A DNA stretch of 64,000 nt from Acidilobaceae archaeon (GTDB lineage Archaea > Thermoproteota > Thermoprotei_A > Sulfolobales > Acidilobaceae). This document shows positions 36,626 through 45,942 of this stretch, in pieces. A program made the translations under genes and the position numbers. The stretch is taken from the NCBI GenBank assembly GCA_027037535.1, contig JALVZQ010000003.1:206890-270889 (forward strand). Direction: 5' to 3'. Within the stretch, counting starts at the first letter, position 1; the number at the start of each line of letters is the position of its first letter. Under the pieces are notes generated by a model, which saw only the letters and a list, made by a program, of their open reading frames with translations, had not been told where the DNA came from and did not search any database.

Positions 36626-37543
36626 ATGACGTTTGATCCACAGGCAGCGACGAGAACTCCGCCCAAGAAAGTAATCTTCAGGATAAAAAGATACGATCCA
36701 GAAAAAGACAAGACCTGGTGGGAAGAATACGAGGTAGAAACCTACAGAGGAATGACAGTGCTCGACGCACTCCTCAAAATCAAGGAAGAAATAGACCACA
36801 CAATAGTAATGCGATACAGTTGTAGAATGGGAGTCTGCGGTAGCTGTGGAATGGTAATCAACGGCATGCCACGACTAGCATGCCAGACACAAATCTCAGA
36901 GGTAGCATCAGAGGCCAAACCAGTGATCGAGCTGGAACCACTAAAGAACTATCCAGTAATCAAAGATCTCTTAACTGACTTTACAAAATTCTTCAACAAG
37001 CATAGGAGCGTTAAACCCTACCTGATACGGAAGAACAAGGAAGAAGTAGAGAAGGGAGACGCAGAATTCCTAATGACTCCGGAAGAGCACAAGGAGCTCT
37101 ACGAGTACACGCTATGTATAGCATGTGGCCTCTGCTACAGTGCCTGTCCAGTAGCAGCTAGCGACGAGAGATTCCTAGGCCCACAGGCCCTAGCCTACGT
37201 ATGGCGCTACGTGAGCGATCCAAGAGACGAAGCCTGGAAAGAAAGACTAGAAGCAGTCGACGTAGAAGAAGGACCGTGGAGCTGTCACTACGCAGCATCA
37301 TGTAGCGCAGTATGTCCGAAGATGGTTGATCCAGGAGCAGCAATCCAGAGACTAAGAAGCGTCCTGATAAAATACAAGCTAGGCCTATTCAAGAAGAAAA
37401 CAGCGAAGAAAGCAGTAATACCCAAAGAACAAGTAAAGCCAAAGAAACCACTACCACCAGAATCAAAACTAGTAGAAGGAGTAGACATCGAAGCACTGGA
37501 CAAAGCCCCAGTAGAAATACCTGTCGAAGAACTAATATCCTAG
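36626..37543 (+). CDS. sdhB: Succinate dehydrogenase iron-sulfur subunit
   Basis: SdhB passes electrons through three clusters. The [2Fe-2S] Cys set is in RYSCRMGVCGSCGMVING...RLACQT, the [4Fe-4S] set is CIACGLCYSACP, and the [3Fe-4S] set is CHYAASCSAVCPK. All ligands are present. The 305 residues end with a Lys/Pro-rich tail (about 50 residues) absent from bacterial SdhB. A very good ribosome site GAGGAGGTGG precedes the ATG. Last gene of the operon. Confidence 0.97.
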   Translation: MTFDPQAATRTPPKKVIFRIKRYDPEKDKTWWEEYEVETYRGMTVLDALLKIKEEIDHTIVMRYSCRMGVCGSCGMVINGMPRLACQTQISEVASEAKPVIELEPLKNYPVIKDLLTDFTKFFNKHRSVKPYLIRKNKEEVEKGDAEFLMTPEEHKELYEYTLCIACGLCYSACPVAASDERFLGPQALAYVWRYVSDPRDEAWKERLEAVDVEEGPWSCHYAASCSAVCPKMVDPGAAIQRLRSVLIKYKLGLFKKKTAKKAVIPKEQVKPKKPLPPESKLVEGVDIEALDKAPVEIPVEELIS

Positions 37544-37639
37544 AAACATATAGTCATATTAATCCATTATTTTTCCAACTAGCTAGTTATTATTTTATTA
37601 TTTTTTGTTATTTAAAAGAAAGAAGTAATATGTATTATT

Positions 37640-37655
37640 TAAAGCTAAAGCTTTA
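37640..37655. promoter_or_regulatory. Palindrome overlapping the promoter of the secreted-protein/FtsX operon
   Basis: TAAAGCT-AA-AGCTTTA is a perfect inverted repeat with 7-bp arms. It is joined directly to the TATA-like TTTATATATT (37652-37661), so a bound protein would control initiation. The ribosome site AGGTGAT and TTG start at 37697 follow. No regulator gene is next to it. Confidence 0.5.
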
Positions 37656-37696
37656 TATATTAAGGTAACGTTATATATATAGAGATAGGTGATATA

Positions 37697-38248
37697 TTGA
37701 GAGATTTTAATATAGATCTTACAATACTCTCAATAGTAATAACAATAATGCTTGTATTAACAGGCATAAATGTAATGGCTCAAACCAATACAATCCAAGA
37801 AGATCTCACGCCAAATGTACTATGGGAGTACCAAATGACTTTTGATCCTATAGTTTTGGAGGACCCTAGCGAAGTAACAAGGGGTACAGGATTTATATCT
37901 GCTGCATATGTTTTTCTAGATATATTGCATTTTACAGCAGAACTAGATCAGGTTGCAAATAGACCGGTAGTTACAGCAACATCTACCGATTACTTGCCGC
38001 CACCGGAAGTTGTAGTGTTTACACTTGAAGAATCTGTCTTCTTAAAAGACTATGGTTATTTATATGTATGGAAGTATGATCAGTACATAACATTATATAA
38101 AGATGCTAATGTCTATGTTTTTGCAATATTTAATACATATTCGTACTATGACGGAATATACTATGGAGCAGTAGGACATGATGATATTATTTACGATCAA
38201 TATGATGTAGCGTATTTTGAGCAGACGGCAGGCGGTGACTGGGAGTGA
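37697..38248 (+). CDS. Secreted protein of unknown function, first gene of an FtsX-type transporter operon
   Basis: The 183-residue product starts with a signal peptide or anchor (ILSIVITIMLVLTGINVMAQ), then an acidic, Tyr-rich domain (LYVWKYDQYITLYKD, SYYDGIYYGAVGHDD) with no family recognised. TTG start follows AGGTGAT. Its TGA overlaps the GTG start of the permease, implying coupled synthesis. It may be a substrate-binding, exported or periplasmic-type partner of the transporter. Confidence 0.65.
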   Translation: MRDFNIDLTILSIVITIMLVLTGINVMAQTNTIQEDLTPNVLWEYQMTFDPIVLEDPSEVTRGTGFISAAYVFLDILHFTAELDQVANRPVVTATSTDYLPPPEVVVFTLEESVFLKDYGYLYVWKYDQYITLYKDANVYVFAIFNTYSYYDGIYYGAVGHDDIIYDQYDVAYFEQTAGGDWE

Positions 38249-39504
38249 GAAATGATAATGAATATAATTCAAAAAATTTCTCTTTTAAAATTTTATTTTA
38301 CAATTTAAAAAATAAGAAGTTTTTTCTATTGAAATTCTCTATATTATTCCTTATAATAATGTTTGTTATACAATTTATGTTTATCCCCTACGAGTATTAT
38401 AAGTTCCAGGTTGTCGAGCCAATCGAGAGATCAGAAGCCGATTATCAAGTTACACTGCTGCCTAACAAGAACTCTAGAGAAATGACATACCTCGAATTTA
38501 TAGGGCAACTACAGAATTGTAGTAAGAAAGCAGGATATGACGTAATCATCGTAGGTGAAGGAACCGGAGTTACCCTAAAAATAGCTGATAACAAGAAGCA
38601 AAGCACTTTCTACAGGTATTCTGATAAGGTGATCATCTATCCATTATCCGATATTGTATTATATAATCTAACGACCGCAAATCACCTTCTAAAGGGATCC
38701 CATCCTAAAGGAGATAATGACGTTTTATTAAACTATGCGTTCTACAAACGTGTCTCGCCAGAGTCTGACGTATATTTTACTGAATCTGTAAGTGCACGTG
38801 TAGCAGGGATAGTCATAGCACCGCTTTTAGACTCTCACGGAGTAATCGTAGATGATGCAGTATACTTCAGGATTTTTGGAGGAGTCGATATAGACAATGT
38901 GACTAGAGCCAATATAGATCTGGCTAGCTCTGATATGTGGAAATACTATATAAAAATCAAGGCGAGTCCCGGGATTAGTACAGATAAATCTTATCCAGAT
39001 ATAGTGAAACAGTGCTTTTCTTCTTCAATCGGAGAACAAAATATTAGAGTGGTCAGCAAGGAAAGCTTGCTACAGGATAGTTATGAAAGGCTTAATAGAC
39101 ATGCAGTTAAACCGGATTCTCCTACCTTTATAGATCTAGTGTTGGGAATCATAGTCTTAATTGTTGTAACTTACAAGTTTGTGAATGATCTAATAAACTA
39201 TAATTCAAGAATTATTACTTTTATGATGATTAACGGCTATGATATGGCGTCAATGATAAAGCTGTTTGTGCTCGAGGTCATAATAGTACTCGGATCCGTC
39301 TCATTATTGTCACTAATAGCTGTCTCGATATTCTATATAAGGGTTCTTCTCGAAGGCTCTAGCTTCCCGCTCACAATTGTAATTGGATGGAACCTGAAAT
39401 ATTTCATGATAGCAGCAGTACCTATGCTAGTAGTCTCAGTATTGTTCTCCGTGTATGGTCTGAAGAGGAAAAGTATACGTGTCTTGATTAACGAGGTGTC
39501 TTAA
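38245..39504 (+). CDS. FtsX-like ABC permease
   Basis: The 419-residue protein has one N-terminal helix (FSILFLIIMFVIQFMFIP), a large extracellular domain of about 230 residues and three C-terminal helices (LVLGIIVLIVVTYKFV, LFVLEVIIVLGSVSLLSLIAV, IAAVPMLVVSVLFSVYGL), which is the MacB/FtsX permease topology. GTG start overlaps the previous stop. The next gene is its ATPase. Such mechanotransmission-type complexes act on surface or secreted substrates rather than as simple importers. Confidence 0.75.
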   Translation: MRNDNEYNSKNFSFKILFYNLKNKKFFLLKFSILFLIIMFVIQFMFIPYEYYKFQVVEPIERSEADYQVTLLPNKNSREMTYLEFIGQLQNCSKKAGYDVIIVGEGTGVTLKIADNKKQSTFYRYSDKVIIYPLSDIVLYNLTTANHLLKGSHPKGDNDVLLNYAFYKRVSPESDVYFTESVSARVAGIVIAPLLDSHGVIVDDAVYFRIFGGVDIDNVTRANIDLASSDMWKYYIKIKASPGISTDKSYPDIVKQCFSSSIGEQNIRVVSKESLLQDSYERLNRHAVKPDSPTFIDLVLGIIVLIVVTYKFVNDLINYNSRIITFMMINGYDMASMIKLFVLEVIIVLGSVSLLSLIAVSIFYIRVLLEGSSFPLTIVIGWNLKYFMIAAVPMLVVSVLFSVYGLKRKSIRVLINEVS

Positions 39505-39506
39505 GG

Positions 39507-40208
39507 ATGAAGCCAATTATACAGTTAATAAATGTCTCAAGACGAGTCACTTATACCGGATCAGTGTTCGAGCTAAGGAACATTAATATGACGGTTTATC
39601 CTAATGAGATCGTACTATTATTGGGCCGGACAGGAAGTGGAAAAACAAGTATTTTCCACATTATTGCCGGCTTTGATAAGCCTGATAGCGGGAGCGTGTA
39701 TGTATGTGGATATAATGTAATAGAGAAAGGTTTTTCATGGGTACTAGCCGAATGCGTCAGCTATATGCCGCAGAAACCATTACTTATTCCAGGTCTAACC
39801 GTTAGGGAGAACGTAATATATGCAACGAAAGGAAAATCAGATGGAAGTGAAATAGTGGAGTCTGTAGGAGAACAGCTAGGATTAACTAGTATAATGGATA
39901 AAAAAGTGTCGATACTTAGTGGTGGAGAGCAGCGCCTGGCGAGCTTATTGGTGGCTTTGGCTAGAAATAAGCCGATCCTGTTGCTCGATGAACCTACGAT
40001 ATTCCTCGATGCAGAGCGTAGATCATATGTAATACAGTTTGTTGCATCGCTGAAGCGTGAAAGAACGGTACTTATAGCTACCCATGATCCCGCGGTGTTG
40101 AAGATTGCGGATAGGATATATGTGGTTGAGGATGGAAAAGTAAGTGAAACCAGTCGTCACGAGATACTTAGGTCGCTGTATGCTGAGAATGAAGATGGCG
40201 AAAGCTGA
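39507..40208 (+). CDS. ABC transporter ATPase (LolD/MacB type)
   Basis: Energises the FtsX-like permease. The 233 residues have Walker A LLGRTGSGKTSIF, signature LSGGEQRLASLLVALA, Walker B ILLLDEPTIFLD and H-loop LIATHDP. Its length and the closeness of the signature to the LolD form fit a FtsX-type partner. It follows the permease by 2 nt. A 73-bp gap separates it from the convergent ABC exporter. Confidence 0.93.
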   Translation: MKPIIQLINVSRRVTYTGSVFELRNINMTVYPNEIVLLLGRTGSGKTSIFHIIAGFDKPDSGSVYVCGYNVIEKGFSWVLAECVSYMPQKPLLIPGLTVRENVIYATKGKSDGSEIVESVGEQLGLTSIMDKKVSILSGGEQRLASLLVALARNKPILLLDEPTIFLDAERRSYVIQFVASLKRERTVLIATHDPAVLKIADRIYVVEDGKVSETSRHEILRSLYAENEDGES

Positions 40209-40281
40209 GTGGCTACTAGATATTATGTTAATCGTTTTTATATTATTATAAATATTACTTACAATACTATGATATGATCCG

Positions 40282-42018
40282 CTAACCTTTCTGCGATACA
40301 TATAGTCGATAGAAGTATCCTTCTTTTCTCATGAGTTCTTTAAAGCTTCCATCCTCAATTATTTCTCCGCTATCTATCACGATTATCCTATCAACAATTT
40401 TTGTAACAGCTAGCCTGTGGGCTATTATTATACTCGTCCTGCCCTGGAGTAGTCTCCTCAGAGCCCTATGTATAAGATGCTCTGTTTTAGAATCTACACT
40501 TGAAAGAGCCTCATCTAATACGATTATATCTGGGTCGCGTATGAGGGCTCGTGCAAGGGATATTAGTTGTTTTTCTCCAACGCTCAATAGTTTTCCTGCT
40601 TCTCCTGCAGGTGTATCGTATCCTTGGGGGAGCCTTATTATGAATTCGTGTATTCCAAGCTCTTTACATACATTTACTACGTCTTCCTTTGTAGCATTGG
40701 GGTTTGCTATTTGGATGTTCTCTGCTATTGTTCCAGGAAACAAGTATGTTTCCTGTGGAACATATCCTATTCTAGCCCTTATGCTCCTCTTATCTAGTAG
40801 TCTGCTGTCTTTTCCGTCATAGAGTATTTGGCCCTTGGTAGGATCATAGAACCGCATTATTAGGTTTGCAAGAGTTGTTTTCCCTGCCCCCGTTCTACCG
40901 ACTAGGGCAATTGTCTCTCCTGGCTTAATGTGGAGATTTACATTCTTTAGCACCGGGTTTCCTGGCTCGTATTCGAACCAGACTTCGCGGAGCTCTATTT
41001 CTCCTTTGAGCCTGTCTATTTTTTCGCCTGTTGTTTCCTCGGTGTTTTCATCGTCTAGAACCTCGTATATTCTGACGAGGGATGCTAGTGCTGATTGAAG
41101 GCTATCATACATGCTTACTACATTGTTTATTGGTCCCCTGAACCTCTGAGTGTATTGGACGAATGCTACTACTATTCCGAGGCTAACTGCTCCCGTGTAT
41201 GCTAGATAGGATCCGTAACCTAGTACTACTACTATGCTGATGAGGGAGGATATGTTCATGAGCGGCCAGAAGAAGCCCATGTAGTAGGCGACCCTCATAT
41301 AGGCCCTAACAGTTTCCTTGGAGGCCCGGCTGAACTCTTCTTCTACCATCGGCTCTCTTCCAAACGCTTTCACGGTCTCTATACCGCTCACAGATTCTTC
41401 GACGATAGTTGAGATCTTTGCTATCTTCTGTCTGGTGTCCCTGTATGCCCTGTAGATCCTTCCGCCGAAATACTTTGATATGAATACCATCAAGGGAATA
41501 GTTGACATGGCGACAACGGTTAACCGAACATCAAGGAGTAGCATTGCGCCTATGATTCCTATTAGGCTCAGGAGGCTGCCTATACCGCCTAGTAGCCCTG
41601 ACACGAGTACATCGTTAACCATGCTCGTGTCGTTTATTATCCTAGAGACTAGATCTCCAGTTTTCTTATCTTTGAAATAGTCTAGTTTAGAATCAAGTAG
41701 TTTTCTCTGTAGCCGTGCGCGTAGATCGAAGAGTACACGTTGCCCGAATACCTGTACTGTATATGTTTGAAGGGTTGTGAATAGCCATTGCCCTGTTAAC
41801 GCGATAAGATAAAGTAGTGCGATCCCTGCTAGCTCCTCGAATCTGCCTGGAACTATGTATTCGTCTATTGCTATTCTCAGGATGTATGGCGCGGCGAGAG
41901 TAGAGATCGTAGAGCCTATTATTGCAAACAATATGAGGGCAAGGAGTTTTCTATGTACAAATGCTTCGGTTAGGAATCTTTTGAATATTGCTAGGCTATT
42001 CTGGTTCTTTCTTTTCAA
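40282..42018 (-). CDS. ABC exporter half-transporter with consensus ATP site residues
   Basis: A fused membrane and ATPase half-transporter of 578 residues with six membrane helices in the first 320. Nucleotide domain: Walker A LVGRTGAGKTTLANL, signature LSVGEKQLISLARAL, Walker B IIVLDEALSSVD with catalytic Glu, and H-loop IIIAHRLAV. It overlaps the preceding half-transporter by 4 nt, so the two surely form a heterodimer. Drug, lipid or peptide export is the general role; the substrate is unknown. Confidence 0.93.
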   Translation of the reverse strand: MKRKNQNSLAIFKRFLTEAFVHRKLLALILFAIIGSTISTLAAPYILRIAIDEYIVPGRFEELAGIALLYLIALTGQWLFTTLQTYTVQVFGQRVLFDLRARLQRKLLDSKLDYFKDKKTGDLVSRIINDTSMVNDVLVSGLLGGIGSLLSLIGIIGAMLLLDVRLTVVAMSTIPLMVFISKYFGGRIYRAYRDTRQKIAKISTIVEESVSGIETVKAFGREPMVEEEFSRASKETVRAYMRVAYYMGFFWPLMNISSLISIVVVLGYGSYLAYTGAVSLGIVVAFVQYTQRFRGPINNVVSMYDSLQSALASLVRIYEVLDDENTEETTGEKIDRLKGEIELREVWFEYEPGNPVLKNVNLHIKPGETIALVGRTGAGKTTLANLIMRFYDPTKGQILYDGKDSRLLDKRSIRARIGYVPQETYLFPGTIAENIQIANPNATKEDVVNVCKELGIHEFIIRLPQGYDTPAGEAGKLLSVGEKQLISLARALIRDPDIIVLDEALSSVDSKTEHLIHRALRRLLQGRTSIIIAHRLAVTKIVDRIIVIDSGEIIEDGSFKELMRKEGYFYRLYVSQKG

Positions 42019-43781
42019 CCTGCATCACCGTGGCTAGAAAGGATGCTCCAGTAGTGTCCTTTCCGTTTTATTAGCTCTTCATGTGTACCTTGTTCGACTA
42101 TCTTGCCATCCACCATCACGATTATCATATCTGCGAAGACGCGGAGACTGGGCCTCTGAGATACAATGATCATGGTTCTATCCTTAGCTATGTCTTTGAG
42201 ATCTTCTACGAGCATCTTTTCAGTCTCGGCATCTAGATTAGAGACCGGATCATCGAGTAGAAGAATCTTTGGATCCAGTAAGAGGGCTCTGGCGAGAGCA
42301 ATACGTTGTCTCTGGCCTCCGGAGAGAGTGACTCCTTTCTCTCCTACAATAGTCTCATAGCCGTTAGGGAGGCTAGCTATGAAGTCATGGATTTTCGCTA
42401 TTTTTGCAGCTCTCACTATTTCTTCAATGCTAGCATCCGGCTTCGCAAGAGCGATATTTTCTCTAATGCTCCTGTTGAATATGAAGGGCTCCTGGGGAAC
42501 GTATGCTATTATTCTCCTGAGCGTGCTATTCCTAATCCTTCTCAGATCTACTCCATCAATCAGAATCCTACCTGAGTCTGGCACGTATAGTCGGGCTATG
42601 AGTTTTAATAAGGTGCTTTTACCCGATCCGGGAGGACCAGTGATTAGGACTTTCTCTCCTGGCGGGACATGTAGGGAGACGCCGTCTAGTACCTTTTTCC
42701 CATCCTTGTATGAGAAGGTAACTTGCTCTACTCTTACATCTCCTTGTGGACTGCGTAGATCGACAGCGTTTTCCGGATCCGTATGACTCGGCGCTGTGTC
42801 GATTATTTCGAATAATCTGGCGGCTGCTGCCACTGTTCTCTGCATGTCTCCGATTATGAATCCTAGAGCTCTGAGAGGCCATGTCATTGTTAGCATGTAT
42901 GTTAGGAAAGCTACTAGGACGCCGACTGTCAGGGCTCCACCTATTATAGCTCGTCCTCCAATTAGGAGGATTCCAGTCATTGAGGCTCCCATGACGAGGA
43001 AGGGGAGGTTTCCATAGATGCTTGTTATCCGCGTGGCCTTTACCGAGTAATCATAGAGTTTCTTGTTCTCATCTTGGAATCGGCTGAATAAGCTGTCTTC
43101 GAGTGCGAGGATTTTTACTGTCTTTATGCCGGCTATGAGGCCCGTGGATACTGCTGCTACGCTTCCTGTCTGGTGTCTTACCTTGTCGTATACTGGTCTC
43201 ACCTTCACCGCGTATATGGCGTTTATAGTCATTACTACTGCTATTGTGGCAAGAGCTACTAGTGTTAGGCTTGTGCTCATGCTTAGCATGTAGTAGGCTG
43301 ATATGCCTATTAGGAAGCTGGAGTAGACCAGCATGCGGAGCCTAAATGATAGGAATCCAGTTATTCTCTCAGCGTCATTTGTTATTCTGCTTATTAGTTG
43401 TCCGACGAGCGTCTTGTTGAAGAATTCCATATTCTGTCTCTGGACTGCCCTGAACGCGTCTAGCCTGAGCCGATAGACTGCTTCCTGTGATGCTTTAACT
43501 AGGAGTATCCTCCCGGTAAAGCTGAATATGCCGTTGAGTATTCCTGCCCCTAGTATTAGGAGACTGTAGTATATTGCTGTCTGCGTGCTTCCCTGCGATA
43601 TTCCTAGGTCTATCGCGTCTTTTATTAGTACGGGGATTATGGCGTTGGTATAGGCCATGAGGATAATTAGTATTATTGCGGAGGCGAAGCGTGGAGTGTT
43701 GTTTCTGAGGTATGAGAGTATCCTGAGTATGCTTGTAAATCCATAGTGTCTCGATGATTCAGGTAGAGCATCATTAGACAT
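42015..43781 (-). CDS. ABC exporter half-transporter with degenerate ATP site
   Basis: A 588-residue half-transporter with six membrane helices, then Walker A ITGPPGSGKSTLLKL, a perfect signature LSGGQRQRIALARAL, and Walker B LLLDDPVSNLD where the catalytic Glu is Asp. The H-loop reads IVSQRPS, with Gln in place of His. With the partner downstream this yields one active and one degenerate site, as in TM287/288-type exporters. First of the two-gene operon. Confidence 0.93.
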   Translation of the reverse strand: MSNDALPESSRHYGFTSILRILSYLRNNTPRFASAIILIILMAYTNAIIPVLIKDAIDLGISQGSTQTAIYYSLLILGAGILNGIFSFTGRILLVKASQEAVYRLRLDAFRAVQRQNMEFFNKTLVGQLISRITNDAERITGFLSFRLRMLVYSSFLIGISAYYMLSMSTSLTLVALATIAVVMTINAIYAVKVRPVYDKVRHQTGSVAAVSTGLIAGIKTVKILALEDSLFSRFQDENKKLYDYSVKATRITSIYGNLPFLVMGASMTGILLIGGRAIIGGALTVGVLVAFLTYMLTMTWPLRALGFIIGDMQRTVAAAARLFEIIDTAPSHTDPENAVDLRSPQGDVRVEQVTFSYKDGKKVLDGVSLHVPPGEKVLITGPPGSGKSTLLKLIARLYVPDSGRILIDGVDLRRIRNSTLRRIIAYVPQEPFIFNRSIRENIALAKPDASIEEIVRAAKIAKIHDFIASLPNGYETIVGEKGVTLSGGQRQRIALARALLLDPKILLLDDPVSNLDAETEKMLVEDLKDIAKDRTMIIVSQRPSLRVFADMIIVMVDGKIVEQGTHEELIKRKGHYWSILSSHGDAG

Positions 43782-43919
43782 TGTTCATCGTTCCACTTGA
43801 ACATGTGAATATATCGTGGAGCTATATAATTCTACTATCCATACCATCCCAGGAGAGTAAACTACGGATATCAACATAATTAATCCAGTATACCCCACAT
43901 CACCCTTGGTGCATAACTC

Positions 43920-44972
43920 ATGACAATAAGAGAAAGCCTCTTCGACATTGCTAAAAGCTACGACAAGATACTTGTCTTCGGCGCGGGAGGAGGCGGAGAC
44001 GCGCTCGGCGCACTAATGGTATGGAATCGGCTAAAAGATCTCGGAGCCCAGCCATTGCTGGGAAGCGTCGTCTGGGAAAGATTCGTTATCGATCCCTTCC
44101 CCGGACCTATTCCTCTCGAGGTAATGGTCAACGCTGATCCACTGGGCTGGAGTATTGGACTCGTAGGCCCTGATTCATTCGCTAACAGGTATGGGTTCCA
44201 GGTCAGGCCCCAAGTAGCAAGAGTAGCGAAATATACTGGTGGAAAAACGATATTCCTTGACTTATCGAAGGGAGCCGAAGGCCTCCTAGAGGCTCTCCTA
44301 GTGGCAAAAGAAGAATTGGGGGTCGACGCAATAATAGGGGTCGACACGGGAGGAGATATACTGGCGAAGGGATGCGAAGATAACCTATGGAGCCCTCTTG
44401 CCGATGCATTATCATTATACGCCATGGCCGAGTCCAGTATTGACTCCTATACAGTAGTATTGTCTCCTGGAGCCGATGGCGAATTATCCGAGGAAGAGGT
44501 CCTACAAAGGGTATCAGCGATTGCAAGAAATAATGGCCTTCTCGAAGTCTTTGGATTATCCAGAAAAGATTATCTCCTGGGCAAAGAAGCGGAACAGGAA
44601 GTCGTGAGCGAGGCCAGTAAGATCCCGCTAAGAGCCTTCGAGGGAGAATACGGAGTTGTCACGATAAGAGGAGGCACTAGAAGAGTCAAGATCTCGCCTG
44701 TACAGTCATCTGCCTATCTCTTGGATACCCATATGGTGTATAAGGAGAGCCCTCTAGCAAAATCGGTTGCTGGAACACGTGGCATTAGCCAGGCAAGCCA
44801 GGTACTAAACAAGTACTGTATAGTCACAGAGCTAGATCTAGAGCAGGAGCTCTCTAGGCTAAAGGAGCATGGAAGCCAGCGGCAAGTGACGCTCGTAGAG
44901 GTCAGAAGGAGTATTATGAATAAGCTTATACGGAGAGGCTGTAGACCACTAGAATGTGGCTCCAGGGACTAG
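43920..44972 (+). CDS. DUF1152 family protein
   Basis: The 350-residue protein opens with a glycine-rich nucleotide-binding-like stretch (ILVFGAGGGGDALGALM), followed by IIGVDTGGDILAKG and SPGADGEL, the pattern of archaeal DUF1152 proteins. Function is unknown; the Rossmann-like start hints at a nucleotide or metal-binding enzyme. Its stop overlaps that of the convergent ribbon-helix-helix gene by 4 bases. Confidence 0.75.
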   Translation: MTIRESLFDIAKSYDKILVFGAGGGGDALGALMVWNRLKDLGAQPLLGSVVWERFVIDPFPGPIPLEVMVNADPLGWSIGLVGPDSFANRYGFQVRPQVARVAKYTGGKTIFLDLSKGAEGLLEALLVAKEELGVDAIIGVDTGGDILAKGCEDNLWSPLADALSLYAMAESSIDSYTVVLSPGADGELSEEEVLQRVSAIARNNGLLEVFGLSRKDYLLGKEAEQEVVSEASKIPLRAFEGEYGVVTIRGGTRRVKISPVQSSAYLLDTHMVYKESPLAKSVAGTRGISQASQVLNKYCIVTELDLEQELSRLKEHGSQRQVTLVEVRRSIMNKLIRRGCRPLECGSRD

Positions 44973-45325
44973 TCCCTTTCTACTAGTGCCTCCTTATACA
45001 TTTTGTTTCGAGTTAGTTGGGCTAATATATCATCCATGTAATCTAGTCGTTCGTGTAGATACGTGAACATTTCCTCTAGCTGTCTTATCTTGCCTTCTAC
45101 CTTCATTAGACTCACTCTAGTGTTTTTCTCGATGCGGTCGAGTTTCTTGGCTAGCATGTCTATTTCTCTGGATTGAGTACTATTTGTGGGGGCTAGGAAT
45201 CCATTGTTTAGCCCGACTCGGATATAGAGCTTTATAAGGTCTGTTACCTGTATTCCCAGCTCTGCAGCTTTTATCTTCAAGTCTCTGTATACTTTATCTG
45301 GCAGTGATAGGTGTACTGTTGGCAA
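44969..45325 (-). CDS. Ribbon-helix-helix protein with C-terminal coiled coil
   Basis: The 118 residues start with the ribbon-helix-helix motif VHLSLPDKVYRDLKIKAAELG then DLIKLYIRVGL, as in CopG/Arc regulators, followed by an amphipathic coiled-coil half (DMLAKKLDRIEKNTRVSLM, EEMFTYLHERLDYMDDILA). The coiled coil may serve for oligomerisation or partner binding. Probable DNA-binding regulator; target unknown. Confidence 0.65.
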   Translation of the reverse strand: MPTVHLSLPDKVYRDLKIKAAELGIQVTDLIKLYIRVGLNNGFLAPTNSTQSREIDMLAKKLDRIEKNTRVSLMKVEGKIRQLEEMFTYLHERLDYMDDILAQLTRNKMYKEALVERD

Positions 45326-45501
45326 ATGTCTTCCCCTAGTAAGAGAAAGATCGGCATCCTTAATAACTATTACTATTTCAGTATTCTTCTTTTAAGAGAA
45401 ATATCGGGATGGGAAGTGGATTAATCTTATCTAGGGTGCGAAAAGACCGGTATTACCATGGCTCTAGTCGTATCAGTACAAAGAAAATACAGGTGGTAAG
45501 C

Positions 45502-45672
45502 ATGCGCGTAGTGAGTTTCAAAGTGGATGAGGAATTGCTAGAGGTTTTAGAAGAGTATGCTCGTAGAAAGAATATAACGAAAAGCGAGATAATTAGAAGA
45601 GCCCTCAGGAACTATATAATGAATACCAATGACAAGCCTTTCATAACGAGAAGGATAAAGATATACTCCTGA
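45502..45672 (+). CDS. CopG-family ribbon-helix-helix regulator
   Basis: The 56-residue protein is a minimal CopG domain: RVVSFKVDEELLEVLEEYAR as ribbon and first helix, then NITKSEIIRRALRNYIM as the second helix. The ATG follows GGTGGTAAGC, and the longer frame from 45409 would add a non-family N-terminus. It acts as a dimer on DNA; the target is not visible. The 270-bp gap after it, before the FAD oxidoreductase, is AT-rich with no gene seen. Confidence 0.8.
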   Translation: MRVVSFKVDEELLEVLEEYARRKNITKSEIIRRALRNYIMNTNDKPFITRRIKIYS

Positions 45673-45942
45673 AGATATTTTTCCGGCCGGGGACAAGTGT
45701 ATATTGATATTTTCTTGTGAGTTTAATAGCATACTTTGTATCAACACCATAATATAAACTGTTGTTATTACGCAGGTTTTGAAAAAGCTATTTCTGATTG
45801 TAATGTCCTGTGAATACATATTATAGAGAATAGAAATATTCTACGAAAAATAGTATGTATTCGTCGTAAATATCGAATAACGGAAATATTATAAATTCTT
45901 ATATGAGAAAATATAACAAGGACACACGCCGGTGATCCTAAA

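Noticed and set aside
45547-45819. Open frame antisense to the small CopG gene
   Set aside because: It overlaps a clear ribbon-helix-helix gene and carries no recognised motif.
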